Assembly (NCBI RefSeq): GCF_000967965.1
Contig: NZ_LACC01000011.1
Location: 372,001 to 436,000 of the forward strand
DNA from: Pseudomonas fluorescens
Lineage (GTDB): Bacteria > Pseudomonadota > Gammaproteobacteria > Pseudomonadales > Pseudomonadaceae
DNA length: 64,000 bases
Reading direction: 5' to 3'
The notes under the pieces are model-generated. The model did no database searches and had not been told where the DNA came from. It saw nothing but the letters and a program-made list of their open reading frames with translations. This document shows, piece by piece, positions 29,028 through 39,555 of this stretch; position 1 is the first letter of the stretch, and each line of letters opens with the position of its first letter. The position numbers and the translations under genes were made by a program.

Positions 29028-29245
29028 GCGCAAGGTCTCTGTCGGTAGTCTTGACGCTGTGATCAGGCATACGCAGGCCGACGACCGTTCTCGACGAGAG
29101 CGGGTCGGGCAGAATTTTTATTGGAATTAGTCTGTGCGCAACTGAGTGCGGCGTGGTCACTTGCAGTATAAGCAGCCACTGAAGTATGGCGAATCAATTC
29201 TCGGCGCCCCTATAAGGATCGTGGAGACAACAAAAGGAGTAGGCC

Positions 29246-30079
29246 GTGCTTGCGACGGCGTTGGTGTTGGTGGCGGCGCTGTTGCATGCGGCGTGGAATA
29301 CCCTGATCAAGTTCAGTGCGGAGCGACTGTTGGTGGTGGCCTGCATGGACAGCGTGGCGCTGCTTTTTGTCGCGCTGATGCTGCCGTTCCTGAGCGTGCC
29401 GCCACTGGAGATCTGGCCGTGGATCCTGGCGTCGGCGGCGTTCGAGTTGCTCTATCGCTATTTGTTGATCCAGGCCTATCGGGTCGGTGACCTCGGGCTG
29501 GTCTATCCATTGATGCGCGGCCTGTCACCGTTGGTGGTGCTGGCGCTGACGCTGATCTTTGCCGGGGAGGTGCTGACCCATCAGCAGATCTTCGGAATCC
29601 TGCTGATCCCGTTCGGCATGCTGTGCCTGCTCTGGCAGGGCGGCGGCGGAGCGCGCCTTCCATGGTCGATGCTACCGGTGGTGGCGCTGATCGGTCTGTG
29701 CATCGGTTGCTACACCTACATCGACGGTCAGGCATTGCGGCGCTGGTCCCATCCACTGGATTACCTGGTCTGGGTCACCTTGCTCAGTGCCTGGCCGTTT
29801 CCGCTGTTGGCGTTGGTGCGCAAGCGGCCCGCGTTCATGTTGTTCTGGCGCGAGCAGTGGCGACTGGGCCTGGCCGTCGGGTTTTGCGTGTTGTTCAGCT
29901 ACGCTCTGGTGCTGTGGGCGATGCAATTGGGCTCGATTGCAGAAGCGGCGGCGTTGCGCGAGATCAGCGTAATTCTGGTGGTGCTATTTGGCATGCGTTA
30001 CCTGAAAGAAACTTTTGGCGGACCGCGCCTCTTAGCTTGTGGGCTGGTGCTGATCGGCATTTTGGTCATGAAATTTTGA
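29246..30079 (+). CDS. EamA/DMT family permease
   Basis: This 277-residue protein of about ten membrane segments consists of two EamA repeats, with YRVGDLGLVYPLMRGLSPLVVL in the first and AEAAALREISVILVVLFGMRYLKE in the second. Members export small metabolites, often amino acids. The start is GTG at 29246, supported by a strong AAAGGAG site six bases upstream. A MAPEG gene follows after 31 bp and may be co-transcribed. The substrate is not determinable. Confidence 0.85.
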   Translation: MLATALVLVAALLHAAWNTLIKFSAERLLVVACMDSVALLFVALMLPFLSVPPLEIWPWILASAAFELLYRYLLIQAYRVGDLGLVYPLMRGLSPLVVLALTLIFAGEVLTHQQIFGILLIPFGMLCLLWQGGGGARLPWSMLPVVALIGLCIGCYTYIDGQALRRWSHPLDYLVWVTLLSAWPFPLLALVRKRPAFMLFWREQWRLGLAVGFCVLFSYALVLWAMQLGSIAEAAALREISVILVVLFGMRYLKETFGGPRLLACGLVLIGILVMKF

Positions 30080-30110
30080 CTGTTCTGAAACGTGAAGAAG
30101 GGACTGCTTT

Positions 30111-30494
30111 ATGACGGTTGCTCTGTGGTGCATTTTGATCGCGATTCTCCTGCCGTATGTGTGTACGTGGGTCGCCAAGATCAGTGGCGGGTTCAGGTTG
30201 AGAGACAACCATGACCCCCGGGATTTTCTCGATTCGCTGGAAGGCTTGGGCAGGCGCGCGAATGCGGCGCAACTGAACAGCTTTGAAGTGATCCCGGCGT
30301 TCGCTGCGGCAGTGATCGTAGCGCACCTGGCAGGCAATGCCGAACTGGTGACGATCAATGTGCTGTCGGTGTTGTTCATCACCAGTCGCCTGCTCTACAT
30401 CATTTGCTACCTGGCGGACTGGGCGACGCTGCGGTCGCTGGTGTGGTTCGTGGGGATGGCGTTGATCGTGAGTTTTTTTGTGGTGTCGGTCTAA
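30111..30494 (+). CDS. MAPEG family membrane protein
   Basis: This 127-residue protein has four membrane segments and the MAPEG pattern: RDFLDSLEGLGRRANAAQLNSFEVIPAFAAAVI near residues 40-72, where the Arg-Ala-Asn and Glu-Phe residues are those that bind glutathione in eukaryotic members. Bacterial MAPEG proteins may be glutathione transferases in the inner membrane, but the activity of this one is unknown. It lies 31 bp after the EamA gene. Confidence 0.85.
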   Translation: MTVALWCILIAILLPYVCTWVAKISGGFRLRDNHDPRDFLDSLEGLGRRANAAQLNSFEVIPAFAAAVIVAHLAGNAELVTINVLSVLFITSRLLYIICYLADWATLRSLVWFVGMALIVSFFVVSV

Positions 30495-30532
30495 ACGATC
30501 TTCAGGGTTTTTGCCGGCCTCATCGCGAGCAG

Positions 30533-30600
30533 GTCGAATCGTCGCACCGTCGCTCCCACATTGGAACGCGTGTCTTCTGTGGGAGCGAGCCTGCTCGCGA
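30533..30600. repeat. REP pair with variant left arm (family A)
   Basis: The left arm tcgcgagcaggtcgaatcgt and the normal right arm tgtgggagcgagcctgctcg make an inverted pair between convergent genes. It shares its altered arm with the copy at 27764. Confidence 0.85.
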
Positions 30601-30626
30601 AAGCTATCTAACGGTCAACACTCGCC

Positions 30627-31811
30627 TCAGGGCTTGGTCTTCTCTGCATCCGCCACCTGCGGTACTTGTGGCAGCGCAGCACCTTTGGGCCAGAGCATCC
30701 AGATCTGTCCCTGCTGTTTCATGTCCCCGGCCAGTTGCCCGGCCGCATCGCCGGTGCCCCAGAACAGATCCGCCCGAACCTCGCCGGCAATGGCGCCGCC
30801 GGTGTCCTGTGCTGCCACCGGGCGAACCAGTGCAGTGCCGTCCGGTTTGGTGGTCGATAACCACAGCAGACTGCCCAGCGGAATTACCTTGCGATCCACC
30901 GCCGCGCTGTAACCGGCAGTCAACGGTACGTTCAGCGAGCCGCGCGGACCTTCGTTGCTGTCCGGGTTGCGGGTGAAGAATACGTAGCTGGGGTTGCTGC
31001 CGAGCAGTTCGGGAATCCGCGACGGATTGGCCTTGGCCCAGGTGCTGATGGCGCCCATGGTCACGTCTTCTTTTTTCAACTCGCCCTGTTCCACCAGCCA
31101 GCGGCCGATCGGTCGATACGGATGGCCGTTCTGATCGGCGTAGGCAATGCGCAACTGGCGACCATTGTCGAGCTGGATACGGCCCGAACCCTGGATTTGC
31201 AGGAACTGCAGGTTCATCGGATCGGTCAGCCAGGCCACGACCGGCGCCTTGACCCCTTTGCTTTCGATGGTTGCCGCATCGTCGTACGGCTTGAGCACAC
31301 GACCTTCGAGTCGACCGCGCAGGCGCTTGCCCTTGAGTTCCGGGTAAATGCTGTCGAGGGCGACGATGATCATGTCTTCGGGGACGCCATACACCGGCAC
31401 ACTGGCAACGCTGGTCTGGGTCAGACTGCCGGGGTAAACCGGTTCGTAGTAACCGGTGATCAAACCGTTGGAGTTGTCGTTGGCAGCGCGCAGGCCATAG
31501 ACATCGAGGTTCTGCTTGAGAAAACCGCGAATGTCGCTGGCGGTTTGCGGCACGTTGGCAGCCGCTACGCAGGTGCCACCCCAGACCGGGTCGGCCTTTA
31601 GTCGGGTGCAGGCGCTGCGCCAGGAACCGAAACCGGCGACCAGGTCGCTGTCGGACACCGCCGGCAGCGCTTCCCATGTGGCGCTGGAGTAGGTGGCCAG
31701 GGCGTGGGTTTTCGGTTGTTTGTTGTCGCCACCGGTGCAGCCTGCGAGCAGGGCCACCATCGGCAGGGTCCAGGCCAGGCTGTGACGCCAGGCCTTGAAA
31801 CGGCTGTTCAT
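30627..31811 (-). CDS. mltA: Membrane-bound lytic murein transglycosylase A
   Basis: This 394-residue lipoprotein has lipobox LLAGC near residues 21-25. It cleaves the glycan backbone of peptidoglycan to give 1,6-anhydromuropeptides from the outer membrane. The MltA domain contains GYYEPVYPGSL, and the 3D domain has AAQDTGGAIAGEVRADLFWG, whose Asp is the expected catalytic acid. The ATG at 31811 (MNSRFKAWRHS) gives a proper signal peptide, while the upstream codon at 31859 would bury it. Confidence 0.94.
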   Translation of the reverse strand: MNSRFKAWRHSLAWTLPMVALLAGCTGGDNKQPKTHALATYSSATWEALPAVSDSDLVAGFGSWRSACTRLKADPVWGGTCVAAANVPQTASDIRGFLKQNLDVYGLRAANDNSNGLITGYYEPVYPGSLTQTSVASVPVYGVPEDMIIVALDSIYPELKGKRLRGRLEGRVLKPYDDAATIESKGVKAPVVAWLTDPMNLQFLQIQGSGRIQLDNGRQLRIAYADQNGHPYRPIGRWLVEQGELKKEDVTMGAISTWAKANPSRIPELLGSNPSYVFFTRNPDSNEGPRGSLNVPLTAGYSAAVDRKVIPLGSLLWLSTTKPDGTALVRPVAAQDTGGAIAGEVRADLFWGTGDAAGQLAGDMKQQGQIWMLWPKGAALPQVPQVADAEKTKP

Positions 31812-31939
31812 GGAGTGATTCCTTTGCCGGTTGCCTGAGCGCTCCATGTGCTCAAGCAACCCTTGTTGATAATAGGGCTATTGGTCTTTGCCGATGACGC
31901 GAGGATACTGGCCGCCGTTTCCCGTGACCTGAAGCCACC

Positions 31940-32389
31940 ATGACTTTTAAAAGACTTTCTGTTGTATTGCTGGCCTGCCTGACGTTGTCCGCTTGTGGCG
32001 GTGTCGACCCCAACTCGCCGCTCGGCCAGCGCAAGGCCATTTTCAAGCAGATGCTCAAGACTGGCGAAGACCTGGGCGGCATGTTGCGTGGACGCATTGC
32101 GTTCGATGGTCCGAAATTCGCCGAAGGCGCGGTGAAGCTCGATGCGTTGTCCCGTGAGCCGTGGCAGCATTTTCCGCAAGTGCGCGAGGAAGATCACACC
32201 AGCGCCAAGAGCGATGTCTGGGAGCAACAGGCACGCTTTCAGGCAATGGCCCGCGACCTTGAAAGCGCCACCGGTGAATTGGTGATCGCCAGCCAGGTCC
32301 AGCCCTACAAGGCCAGCAACCTGGGGCCGGTGGTGCAGAAAGTCGAAGATGCTTGCAGTGCTTGTCATAAGGCGTTTCGGGATCATTGA
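31940..32389 (+). CDS. Cytochrome c'-like lipoprotein
   Basis: This 149-residue protein has a lipoprotein signal (lipobox LSAC, Cys19) and a single C-terminal haem-binding motif CSACH (Cys139, Cys142, His143), with the four-helix layout of cytochrome c' (KQMLKTGEDLGGMLRG near residues 36-51). Class II cytochromes c' bind NO or act in electron transfer. The lipid anchor is unusual, as most are soluble periplasmic proteins. It is divergent from mltA across 128 bp. Confidence 0.85.
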   Translation: MTFKRLSVVLLACLTLSACGGVDPNSPLGQRKAIFKQMLKTGEDLGGMLRGRIAFDGPKFAEGAVKLDALSREPWQHFPQVREEDHTSAKSDVWEQQARFQAMARDLESATGELVIASQVQPYKASNLGPVVQKVEDACSACHKAFRDH

Positions 32390-32412
32390 TTCTCGGCTGC
32401 GACGGTCTGTTG

Positions 32413-32558
32413 TTGTGGCGAGGGAGCTTGTCGGAGCGCCGCATCGTCCCGCTCGTCTACGCAGCAGGCGTTAGTTGGCAGTCGGGTTCGATCTGATGTT
32501 CAGGATGGCTGGTTTGGGGCTACTTCGTAGCCCGGCGGGAGCAAGCTCCCTCGCCACG
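32413..32558. repeat. Long REP-type inverted pair (family B, variant with inserted segment)
   Basis: Arms ttgtggcgagggagcttg and gggagcaagctccctcgcca enclose about 145 bp. The gtcggagcgccgcatcg segment after the left arm matches the insertion in the copy at 16303. It lies between two convergent genes. Confidence 0.87.
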
Positions 32559-32580
32559 GTTAGCCTTGGGTGTTGCTTGT

Positions 32581-32976
32581 TTATTTATCCAGCTCATCCA
32601 GTGCGTTCTGCAATTCCTTGCGGGCATCGGCGAGTTTGTCTTTGCGCTTGTTGATCTTGTCGGGGTCGCCTTTGCTCATGGCCTTGTCGAGGTCCGCCTG
32701 ACGCTTGCTGACTTCGTGCTTGGCGTCGAGCACCTTGTTTTCCCGTTCCTTCTTCAGCGAGGCGTCGGTGCAGTTCGCTTCGACTTCGCTCAGGGCCTTT
32801 TCCAGGCCGGCCTGCTGGTCGGCATTACCGTGGACCTTGGCCAATTCGATCTGGTTGATGATTCCTTGCTTCTTGGCGGCGCAACCGGTCAGCCCTGGCG
32901 CTTCCTCGTCCGCCATCAACGGGGTGGCCAGCACGCTGCAAAGGGTCAACAGGGCGAGCGGTGAAAGAAATTTCAT
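32581..32976 (-). CDS. DUF1090 family periplasmic protein
   Basis: This 131-residue protein has a signal peptide (cleavage near PLMA/DEE, residue 22) and a mature part that is almost all charged helix, rich in Lys, Glu, Asp and Ala, with a CAAKK segment and a second Cys near residue 69. It matches the YqjC/DUF1090 family of unknown function. The long amphipathic helices suggest a coiled coil. It lies alone between convergent repeats and ligB. Confidence 0.85.
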   Translation of the reverse strand: MKFLSPLALLTLCSVLATPLMADEEAPGLTGCAAKKQGIINQIELAKVHGNADQQAGLEKALSEVEANCTDASLKKERENKVLDAKHEVSKRQADLDKAMSKGDPDKINKRKDKLADARKELQNALDELDK

Positions 32977-33072
32977 AAAAGCTCCATGTAGGAAAGCAAG
33001 CAGGCCGGTGTGGCAATGGCTTGTTGGAGCCCAGCGGTCCCTTGGGGTTCCCGGTGGGCGCAGGGCCGACAG

Positions 33073-34791
<1,719 letters not shown>

Positions 34792-34885
34792 TCAGTATCA
34801 GTTAGCGCAGCGGGCGGGGTTTTTACCGAGTGTTTCTAATGGCTTGCCCGCGAAGGCTGCGATGCGGTGTAAAGCGAATCCCAAT

Positions 34886-34922
34886 AAAAAGCCCCGCAGG
34901 GCGCGAACCGTGCGGGGCTTCG
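34886..34922 (-). terminator. Rho-independent terminator after metK
   Basis: Read on the minus strand, AAGCCCCGCACGG pairs with the later CTGCGGGGCTT and is followed by a T-tract. It lies 18 bp past the metK stop. Confidence 0.92.
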
Positions 34923-34939
34923 GGTGTTGCGGGGAAGTC

Positions 34940-36130
34940 TTACAGGCCGGCAGCAGAACGCAGAGCGTCGGCGCGATCGGTTTTTTCCCAGGTGAACGTG
35001 GTGAAGGTGTCGTCGCCCACGGTCTTGGTCGCCGGGGTGCGACCGAAGTGGCCGTACGCAGCGGTTTCCTGATACATCGGGTGCAGCAGGTCGAGCATCG
35101 TGGTGATCGCGTATGGACGCAGGTCGAACACTTCGCGGACCAGTTTGACGATCTTGTCATCGCTGATCTTGCCGGTACCGAAGGTGTTCAGCGAGATCGA
35201 AGTCGGCTGAGCAACGCCGATGGCGTAGGACACCTGAATCTCGCAACGCTCGGCCAGGCCGGCGGCAACAATGTTCTTGGCCACGTAACGACCGGCGTAG
35301 GCAGCCGAACGGTCAACCTTCGATGGATCCTTGCCGGAGAATGCGCCACCGCCGTGACGGGCCATGCCGCCGTAGCTGTCGACGATGATCTTGCGACCGG
35401 TCAGACCGCAGTCACCCACCGGGCCGCCGATAATGAACTGGCCGGTCGGGTTGATGTGGAACTGGGTGTCCTTGCTCAACAGTTCGGCAGGCAGCACGTG
35501 CTTGACGATCAGCTCCATCACGCCTTCGCGCAGGTCGTTGTACGACACTTCCGGGTTGTGCTGGGTCGACAGAACGACGGCGTCGATACCGACAACCTTG
35601 CCGTTTTCGTAACGGCAGGTCACTTGCGACTTGGCGTCCGGGCGCAGCCAAGGCAGCAGGCCGGATTTACGGGCTTCGGCCTGGCGCTGCACCAGTTGGT
35701 GCGAGAAGGTGATCGGTGCAGGCATCAGCACGTCGGTTTCATTGCTGGCGTAGCCGAACATCAGGCCCTGGTCGCCGGCACCCTGATCTTCAGGCTTGGC
35801 ACGGTCGACACCCTGGTTGATGTCTGGGGACTGCTTGCCGATGATGTTCATCACGCCGCAGGTCGCGCCGTCGAAGCCGACGTCGGAGCTGGTGTAGCCG
35901 ATGTTGGTGATCACGTCACGAACGATCTGCTCCAGGTCAACCCAGGCCGAAGTGGTGACTTCGCCGGCGATGATCGCCACGCCCGTTTTCACCAGAGTCT
36001 CGCACGCCACACGGGCGAACTTGTCTTCAGCAATGATGGCGTCCAGCACCGCATCAGAAATCTGGTCGGCGATTTTGTCCGGATGCCCTTCAGACACGGA
36101 CTCGGAGGTGAAAAGGGAGTATTCGCTCAT
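34940..36130 (-). CDS. metK: S-adenosylmethionine synthetase
   Basis: This 396-residue enzyme makes SAM from methionine and ATP in the cytoplasm. [20 protein letters not shown] at residues 5-24, [12 protein letters not shown] and [19 protein letters not shown] are the classic substrate, metal and loop motifs. It follows the ArsR-methyltransferase regulator gene by 18 bp and is probably transcribed with it, so its expression would be set by the palindrome at 37183. A strong terminator follows the stop. Confidence 0.97.
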   Translation of the reverse strand: MSEYSLFTSESVSEGHPDKIADQISDAVLDAIIAEDKFARVACETLVKTGVAIIAGEVTTSAWVDLEQIVRDVITNIGYTSSDVGFDGATCGVMNIIGKQSPDINQGVDRAKPEDQGAGDQGLMFGYASNETDVLMPAPITFSHQLVQRQAEARKSGLLPWLRPDAKSQVTCRYENGKVVGIDAVVLSTQHNPEVSYNDLREGVMELIVKHVLPAELLSKDTQFHINPTGQFIIGGPVGDCGLTGRKIIVDSYGGMARHGGGAFSGKDPSKVDRSAAYAGRYVAKNIVAAGLAERCEIQVSYAIGVAQPTSISLNTFGTGKISDDKIVKLVREVFDLRPYAITTMLDLLHPMYQETAAYGHFGRTPATKTVGDDTFTTFTWEKTDRADALRSAAGL

Positions 36131-36148
36131 CTCGATGTTTTCCTGAAA

Positions 36149-37144
36149 TTACCGATGGTGAGTGTCGCCAGCCGGTCGCTGAAAATGGCGGACCTGGATC
36201 TGGAAACCATTACGTAAGCCTACATAGAGGCTTTCCCCGGGAACGAGTCCCGCAGCGGTGGCCCAACGGGCCAGATCGTCCTGTTCAAACCCCAGCCAGA
36301 GATCACCGCAGGCCTCCTTGGCCCAACTCTGGTTGTGGCTACATAACTCTGTCACTAACAGGCTACCGCCTGGTTGCAGCAAATTGGCCATGTGCTTGAG
36401 CGCATCGGCCGGCGCGGCAAAATGGTGCAGCACCATGTTCAGTACAACGCAATCGGCCTTGAGGCTGACGCCGTTCAATGCATCGGCCAGTTGCAGGCTG
36501 ACGTTAGTCAGCTTGTCGCGTTCGCAGACCTGGCGCGCCAGCTCAAGCATCGCGCTGCTGTTATCCAGCGCCGTGACTTGCGCGAAGCGGCGCGCCAGTT
36601 CCGGCAGGAATGCGCCATCGCCGGGGCCGACTTCAATGGCCGTGGCGTCTTTGTCGAAGCTCAGCTTGTCGAGCAGGGCCACCACGCTTTCGCGGTATTG
36701 CGGCAGGCCGGCGATCAAGTCTTGCTGGGCGCGAAACTTCTCCGCCACCCGTGAGAAAAAGTCCTGGCTGGCGGCCGCGCGTTGTCCATGGACCTGGGTG
36801 ATGCGCGACTGTACGTCGGTCGGCAGCGTCAGGTTGTCCACTTCTTCGAGCAGCGCTGCGTGCAATTTGCCGCCCAGCAGTTCGGTGTGGGGCAGTGCAC
36901 GACGGTAGAAAATCGCGTTGCCTTCGCGGCGCGTCGCCACCAGGTCGGCCTGGGCCAGTACCTTGAGGTGGTGGCTCATGCCTGACTGGCCGATGCCGAA
37001 GATCTGTGCCAGTTCCAGCACACCGAACGAATCGTTGGCCAGTGCGCGCAAGACATTCAACCGCAGGGGATCGCCGCCAGCCTTGCACAAGGCTGCCAGC
37101 TCATCGCAATCGTCATGTTGAATGGATGGCACGCGTAAATTCAT
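36149..37144 (-). CDS. ArsR-type regulator fused to a SAM-dependent methyltransferase domain (SahR-like)
   Basis: This 331-residue protein has an N-terminal ArsR winged helix (LAQIFGIGQSGMSHHLKVLAQADLV, residues 45-69) joined to a class-I methyltransferase domain with EVGPGDG at residues 171-177 and VVLNMVLHHF near the metal-free motif IV position. The cysteine metal motif of ArsR/SmtB sensors is absent, so it is not a metal sensor. The best match is the SahR type of methionine-cycle regulator, in which SAH or SAM would be the signal. It precedes metK by 18 bp and is divergent from tkt; a 30-bp perfect inverted repeat lies 39 bp upstream. Confidence 0.8.
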   Translation of the reverse strand: MNLRVPSIQHDDCDELAALCKAGGDPLRLNVLRALANDSFGVLELAQIFGIGQSGMSHHLKVLAQADLVATRREGNAIFYRRALPHTELLGGKLHAALLEEVDNLTLPTDVQSRITQVHGQRAAASQDFFSRVAEKFRAQQDLIAGLPQYRESVVALLDKLSFDKDATAIEVGPGDGAFLPELARRFAQVTALDNSSAMLELARQVCERDKLTNVSLQLADALNGVSLKADCVVLNMVLHHFAAPADALKHMANLLQPGGSLLVTELCSHNQSWAKEACGDLWLGFEQDDLARWATAAGLVPGESLYVGLRNGFQIQVRHFQRPAGDTHHR

Positions 37145-37182
37145 AAGGCCGGCAGTCTAGTCACGGGTCGAAGGCATCGCAA

Positions 37183-37212
37183 GAGCAATATCAAAAAGTT
37201 TTGATATTGCTC
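37183..37212. promoter_or_regulatory. Perfect 30-bp inverted repeat, probable operator of the ArsR-type regulator
   Basis: GAGCAATATCAAAA, two bases, then TTTTGATATTGCTC: fourteen bases per arm without mismatch. The ATATCAA/TTGATAT core suits a winged-helix ArsR dimer. It lies 39 bp before the regulator ATG and 193 bp before tkt, so it most likely controls the regulator-metK unit. The rest of the 37145-37405 gap holds the tkt leader. Confidence 0.75.
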
Positions 37213-37405
37213 GATAGATGGCACTTCTTAACGTTAGCTTCAGTCAACAAACGGACGGCGGAAAGGTTTCACCAAGCGAATACGTCGTTATCCATTGGAA
37301 AAACGCCTTCAGATGACTATCTGTCATTGCCCCGAGGCGTCCCGGTGAGGGAAAATGCTCGCCTTTTTTCCGTTTCGTTTTATTCAAGCCCCCAGGAGAA
37401 CAGCG

Positions 37406-39403
37406 ATGCCTAGCCGTCGTGAGCGTGCCAACGCCATTCGTGCCCTCAGCATGGATGCCGTGCAAAAAGCCAACAGCGGCCATCCCGGTGCCCCGATGGG
37501 TATGGCGGATATCGCCGAGGTACTTTGGCGCGACTACCTCAAGCACAACCCGAGCAATCCATCGTTCGCCGACCGTGACCGCTTCGTGCTGTCCAATGGC
37601 CACGGCTCGATGTTGATCTACTCGCTGCTGCACCTGACCGGCTACGACCTGTCGATCGATGACCTGAAGCAGTTCCGTCAACTGCACAGCCGCACCCCGG
37701 GCCACCCGGAACTCGGCTACACCCCGGGCGTAGAAACCACCACCGGTCCACTGGGCCAAGGCCTGGCCAACGCCGTGGGTTTTGCCCTGGCTGAAAAAGT
37801 CATGGCGGCGCAGTTCAACCGTCCTGGCCATAACATTGTCGACCACCACACCTATGTGTTCCTGGGTGATGGCTGCATGATGGAAGGCATTTCCCACGAA
37901 GTCGCTTCCCTGGCCGGTACCCTGGGCCTGGGCAAGCTGATCGCCTTCTACGATGACAACGGCATCTCCATCGATGGCGAAGTCGAAGGCTGGTTCACCG
38001 ACGACACGCCGAAGCGTTTTGAGTCCTACAACTGGCAAGTGATCCGCAATGTCGACGGTCACGACCCGGAAGAGATCAAGACGGCGATCGACACTGCGCG
38101 CAAAAGCGAGCAGCCAACCCTGATCTGCTGCAAGACCACCATCGGTTTCGGTTCGCCGAACAAGCAAGGCAAGGAAGATTGCCACGGCGCCCCACTGGGT
38201 GACGCGGAAATCGCCCTGACCCGTGCGGCGCTGAAATGGAACCACGGTCCGTTCGAAATCCCGGCCGATATCTACGCCGAGTGGGACGCCAAGGAAGCAG
38301 GTAAAGCTGTCGAGGCCGAGTGGGACCAGCGTTTCGCCGCTTACTCCGCCGCGTTCCCGACTGAAGCCAGCGAACTGGTGCGTCGTCTGAGCGGTGAGCT
38401 GCCAGCTGATTTCAGCGAAAAAGCCTCGGCCTACATCGCCGAAGTGGCTGCCAAGGGCGAAACCATCGCCAGCCGTAAAGCCAGCCAGAATGCCCTGAAC
38501 GCATTCGGCCCGTTGCTGCCTGAGTTCCTCGGCGGTTCGGCTGACCTGGCCGGTTCCAACCTGACCCTGTGGAAAGGCTGCAAAGGCGTCACCGCCGAAG
38601 ACGCCAGCGGCAACTACATGTACTACGGCGTGCGCGAGTTCGGCATGACCGCGATCATGAACGGTGTTGCCTTGCACGGCGGCCTGGTGCCTTACGGCGC
38701 GACCTTCCTGATGTTCATGGAATACGCGCGCAACGCGGTGCGCATGTCGGCCCTGATGAAGCAGCGTGTGATCCACGTCTACACCCACGACTCCATCGGT
38801 CTGGGCGAAGACGGCCCGACTCACCAGCCAATCGAGCAACTGGCCAGCCTGCGCTGCACGCCGAACCTCGATACCTGGCGCCCAGCCGACGCCGTTGAGT
38901 CGGCGGTGAGCTGGAAATACGCACTGGAGCGCAAGGACGGTCCTTCGGCCTTGATCTTCTCCCGCCAGAACCTGCAGCACCAGACCCGCGACGCCGGCCA
39001 GATCGCCGACATCAGCCGTGGTGGTTACGTGCTGAAAGACTGCGCTGGCGAGCCTGAGCTGATCCTGATCGCCACCGGTTCGGAAGTCGGCCTGGCCGTT
39101 CAGGCCTTCGACAAACTGACCGAGCAGGGCCGCAAGGTACGCGTGGTTTCCATGCCGTGCACCAGCGTGTTCGATGCCCAGGACGCCGGCTACAAGCAAT
39201 TGGTCCTGCCGTTGCAGGTCAGCGCCCGTATCGCCATCGAGGCTTCCCATGCGGACTACTGGTACAAGTACGTGGGCCTGGAAGGCCGCGTGATCGGCAT
39301 GACCACCTACGGCGAGTCGGCGCCTGCGTCGGCCTTGTTCGAAGAGTTCGGCTTCACCCTGGAAAACATCCTGGGTCAGGCTGAAGAGCTGCTGGAAGAC
39401 TAA
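37406..39403 (+). CDS. tkt: Transketolase
   Basis: This 665-residue thiamine-diphosphate enzyme moves two-carbon units in the pentose phosphate pathway. It has [12 protein letters not shown] (residues near 155-166), the Mg-ThDP motif, and [12 protein letters not shown] at the N-terminus. The ATG at 37406 follows CAGGAGA; an upstream in-frame ATG at 37355 lacks a site. Tkt supplies erythrose-4-phosphate, the substrate of the Epd encoded next, and both feed into the triose genes downstream. A REPIN separates tkt from epd. Confidence 0.97.
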   Translation: MPSRRERANAIRALSMDAVQKANSGHPGAPMGMADIAEVLWRDYLKHNPSNPSFADRDRFVLSNGHGSMLIYSLLHLTGYDLSIDDLKQFRQLHSRTPGHPELGYTPGVETTTGPLGQGLANAVGFALAEKVMAAQFNRPGHNIVDHHTYVFLGDGCMMEGISHEVASLAGTLGLGKLIAFYDDNGISIDGEVEGWFTDDTPKRFESYNWQVIRNVDGHDPEEIKTAIDTARKSEQPTLICCKTTIGFGSPNKQGKEDCHGAPLGDAEIALTRAALKWNHGPFEIPADIYAEWDAKEAGKAVEAEWDQRFAAYSAAFPTEASELVRRLSGELPADFSEKASAYIAEVAAKGETIASRKASQNALNAFGPLLPEFLGGSADLAGSNLTLWKGCKGVTAEDASGNYMYYGVREFGMTAIMNGVALHGGLVPYGATFLMFMEYARNAVRMSALMKQRVIHVYTHDSIGLGEDGPTHQPIEQLASLRCTPNLDTWRPADAVESAVSWKYALERKDGPSALIFSRQNLQHQTRDAGQIADISRGGYVLKDCAGEPELILIATGSEVGLAVQAFDKLTEQGRKVRVVSMPCTSVFDAQDAGYKQLVLPLQVSARIAIEASHADYWYKYVGLEGRVIGMTTYGESAPASALFEEFGFTLENILGQAEELLED

Positions 39404-39435
39404 GTCCGACAGTGATGTTGTCCGGGCTGACGCCT

Positions 39436-39498
39436 TCGCGAGCAGGCTCGCTCCTACAGGGTTCTACATCGCCCATGTAGGAGCGAGCCTGCTCGCGA
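39436..39498. repeat. REP pair (REPIN, family A)
   Basis: tcgcgagcaggctcgctcct and its inverted copy lie about 18 bp apart between tkt and epd. Confidence 0.9.
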
Positions 39499-39555
39499 TA
39501 GCGTCGGTTCAAACGACACAAAACTGATGGATTCACCACGGTAATCGAGAACCCC

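Noticed and set aside
37244-39250. A 668-codon minus-strand frame opposite tkt
   Set aside because: Mirror frame of transketolase; its composition and lack of motifs do not support a gene.
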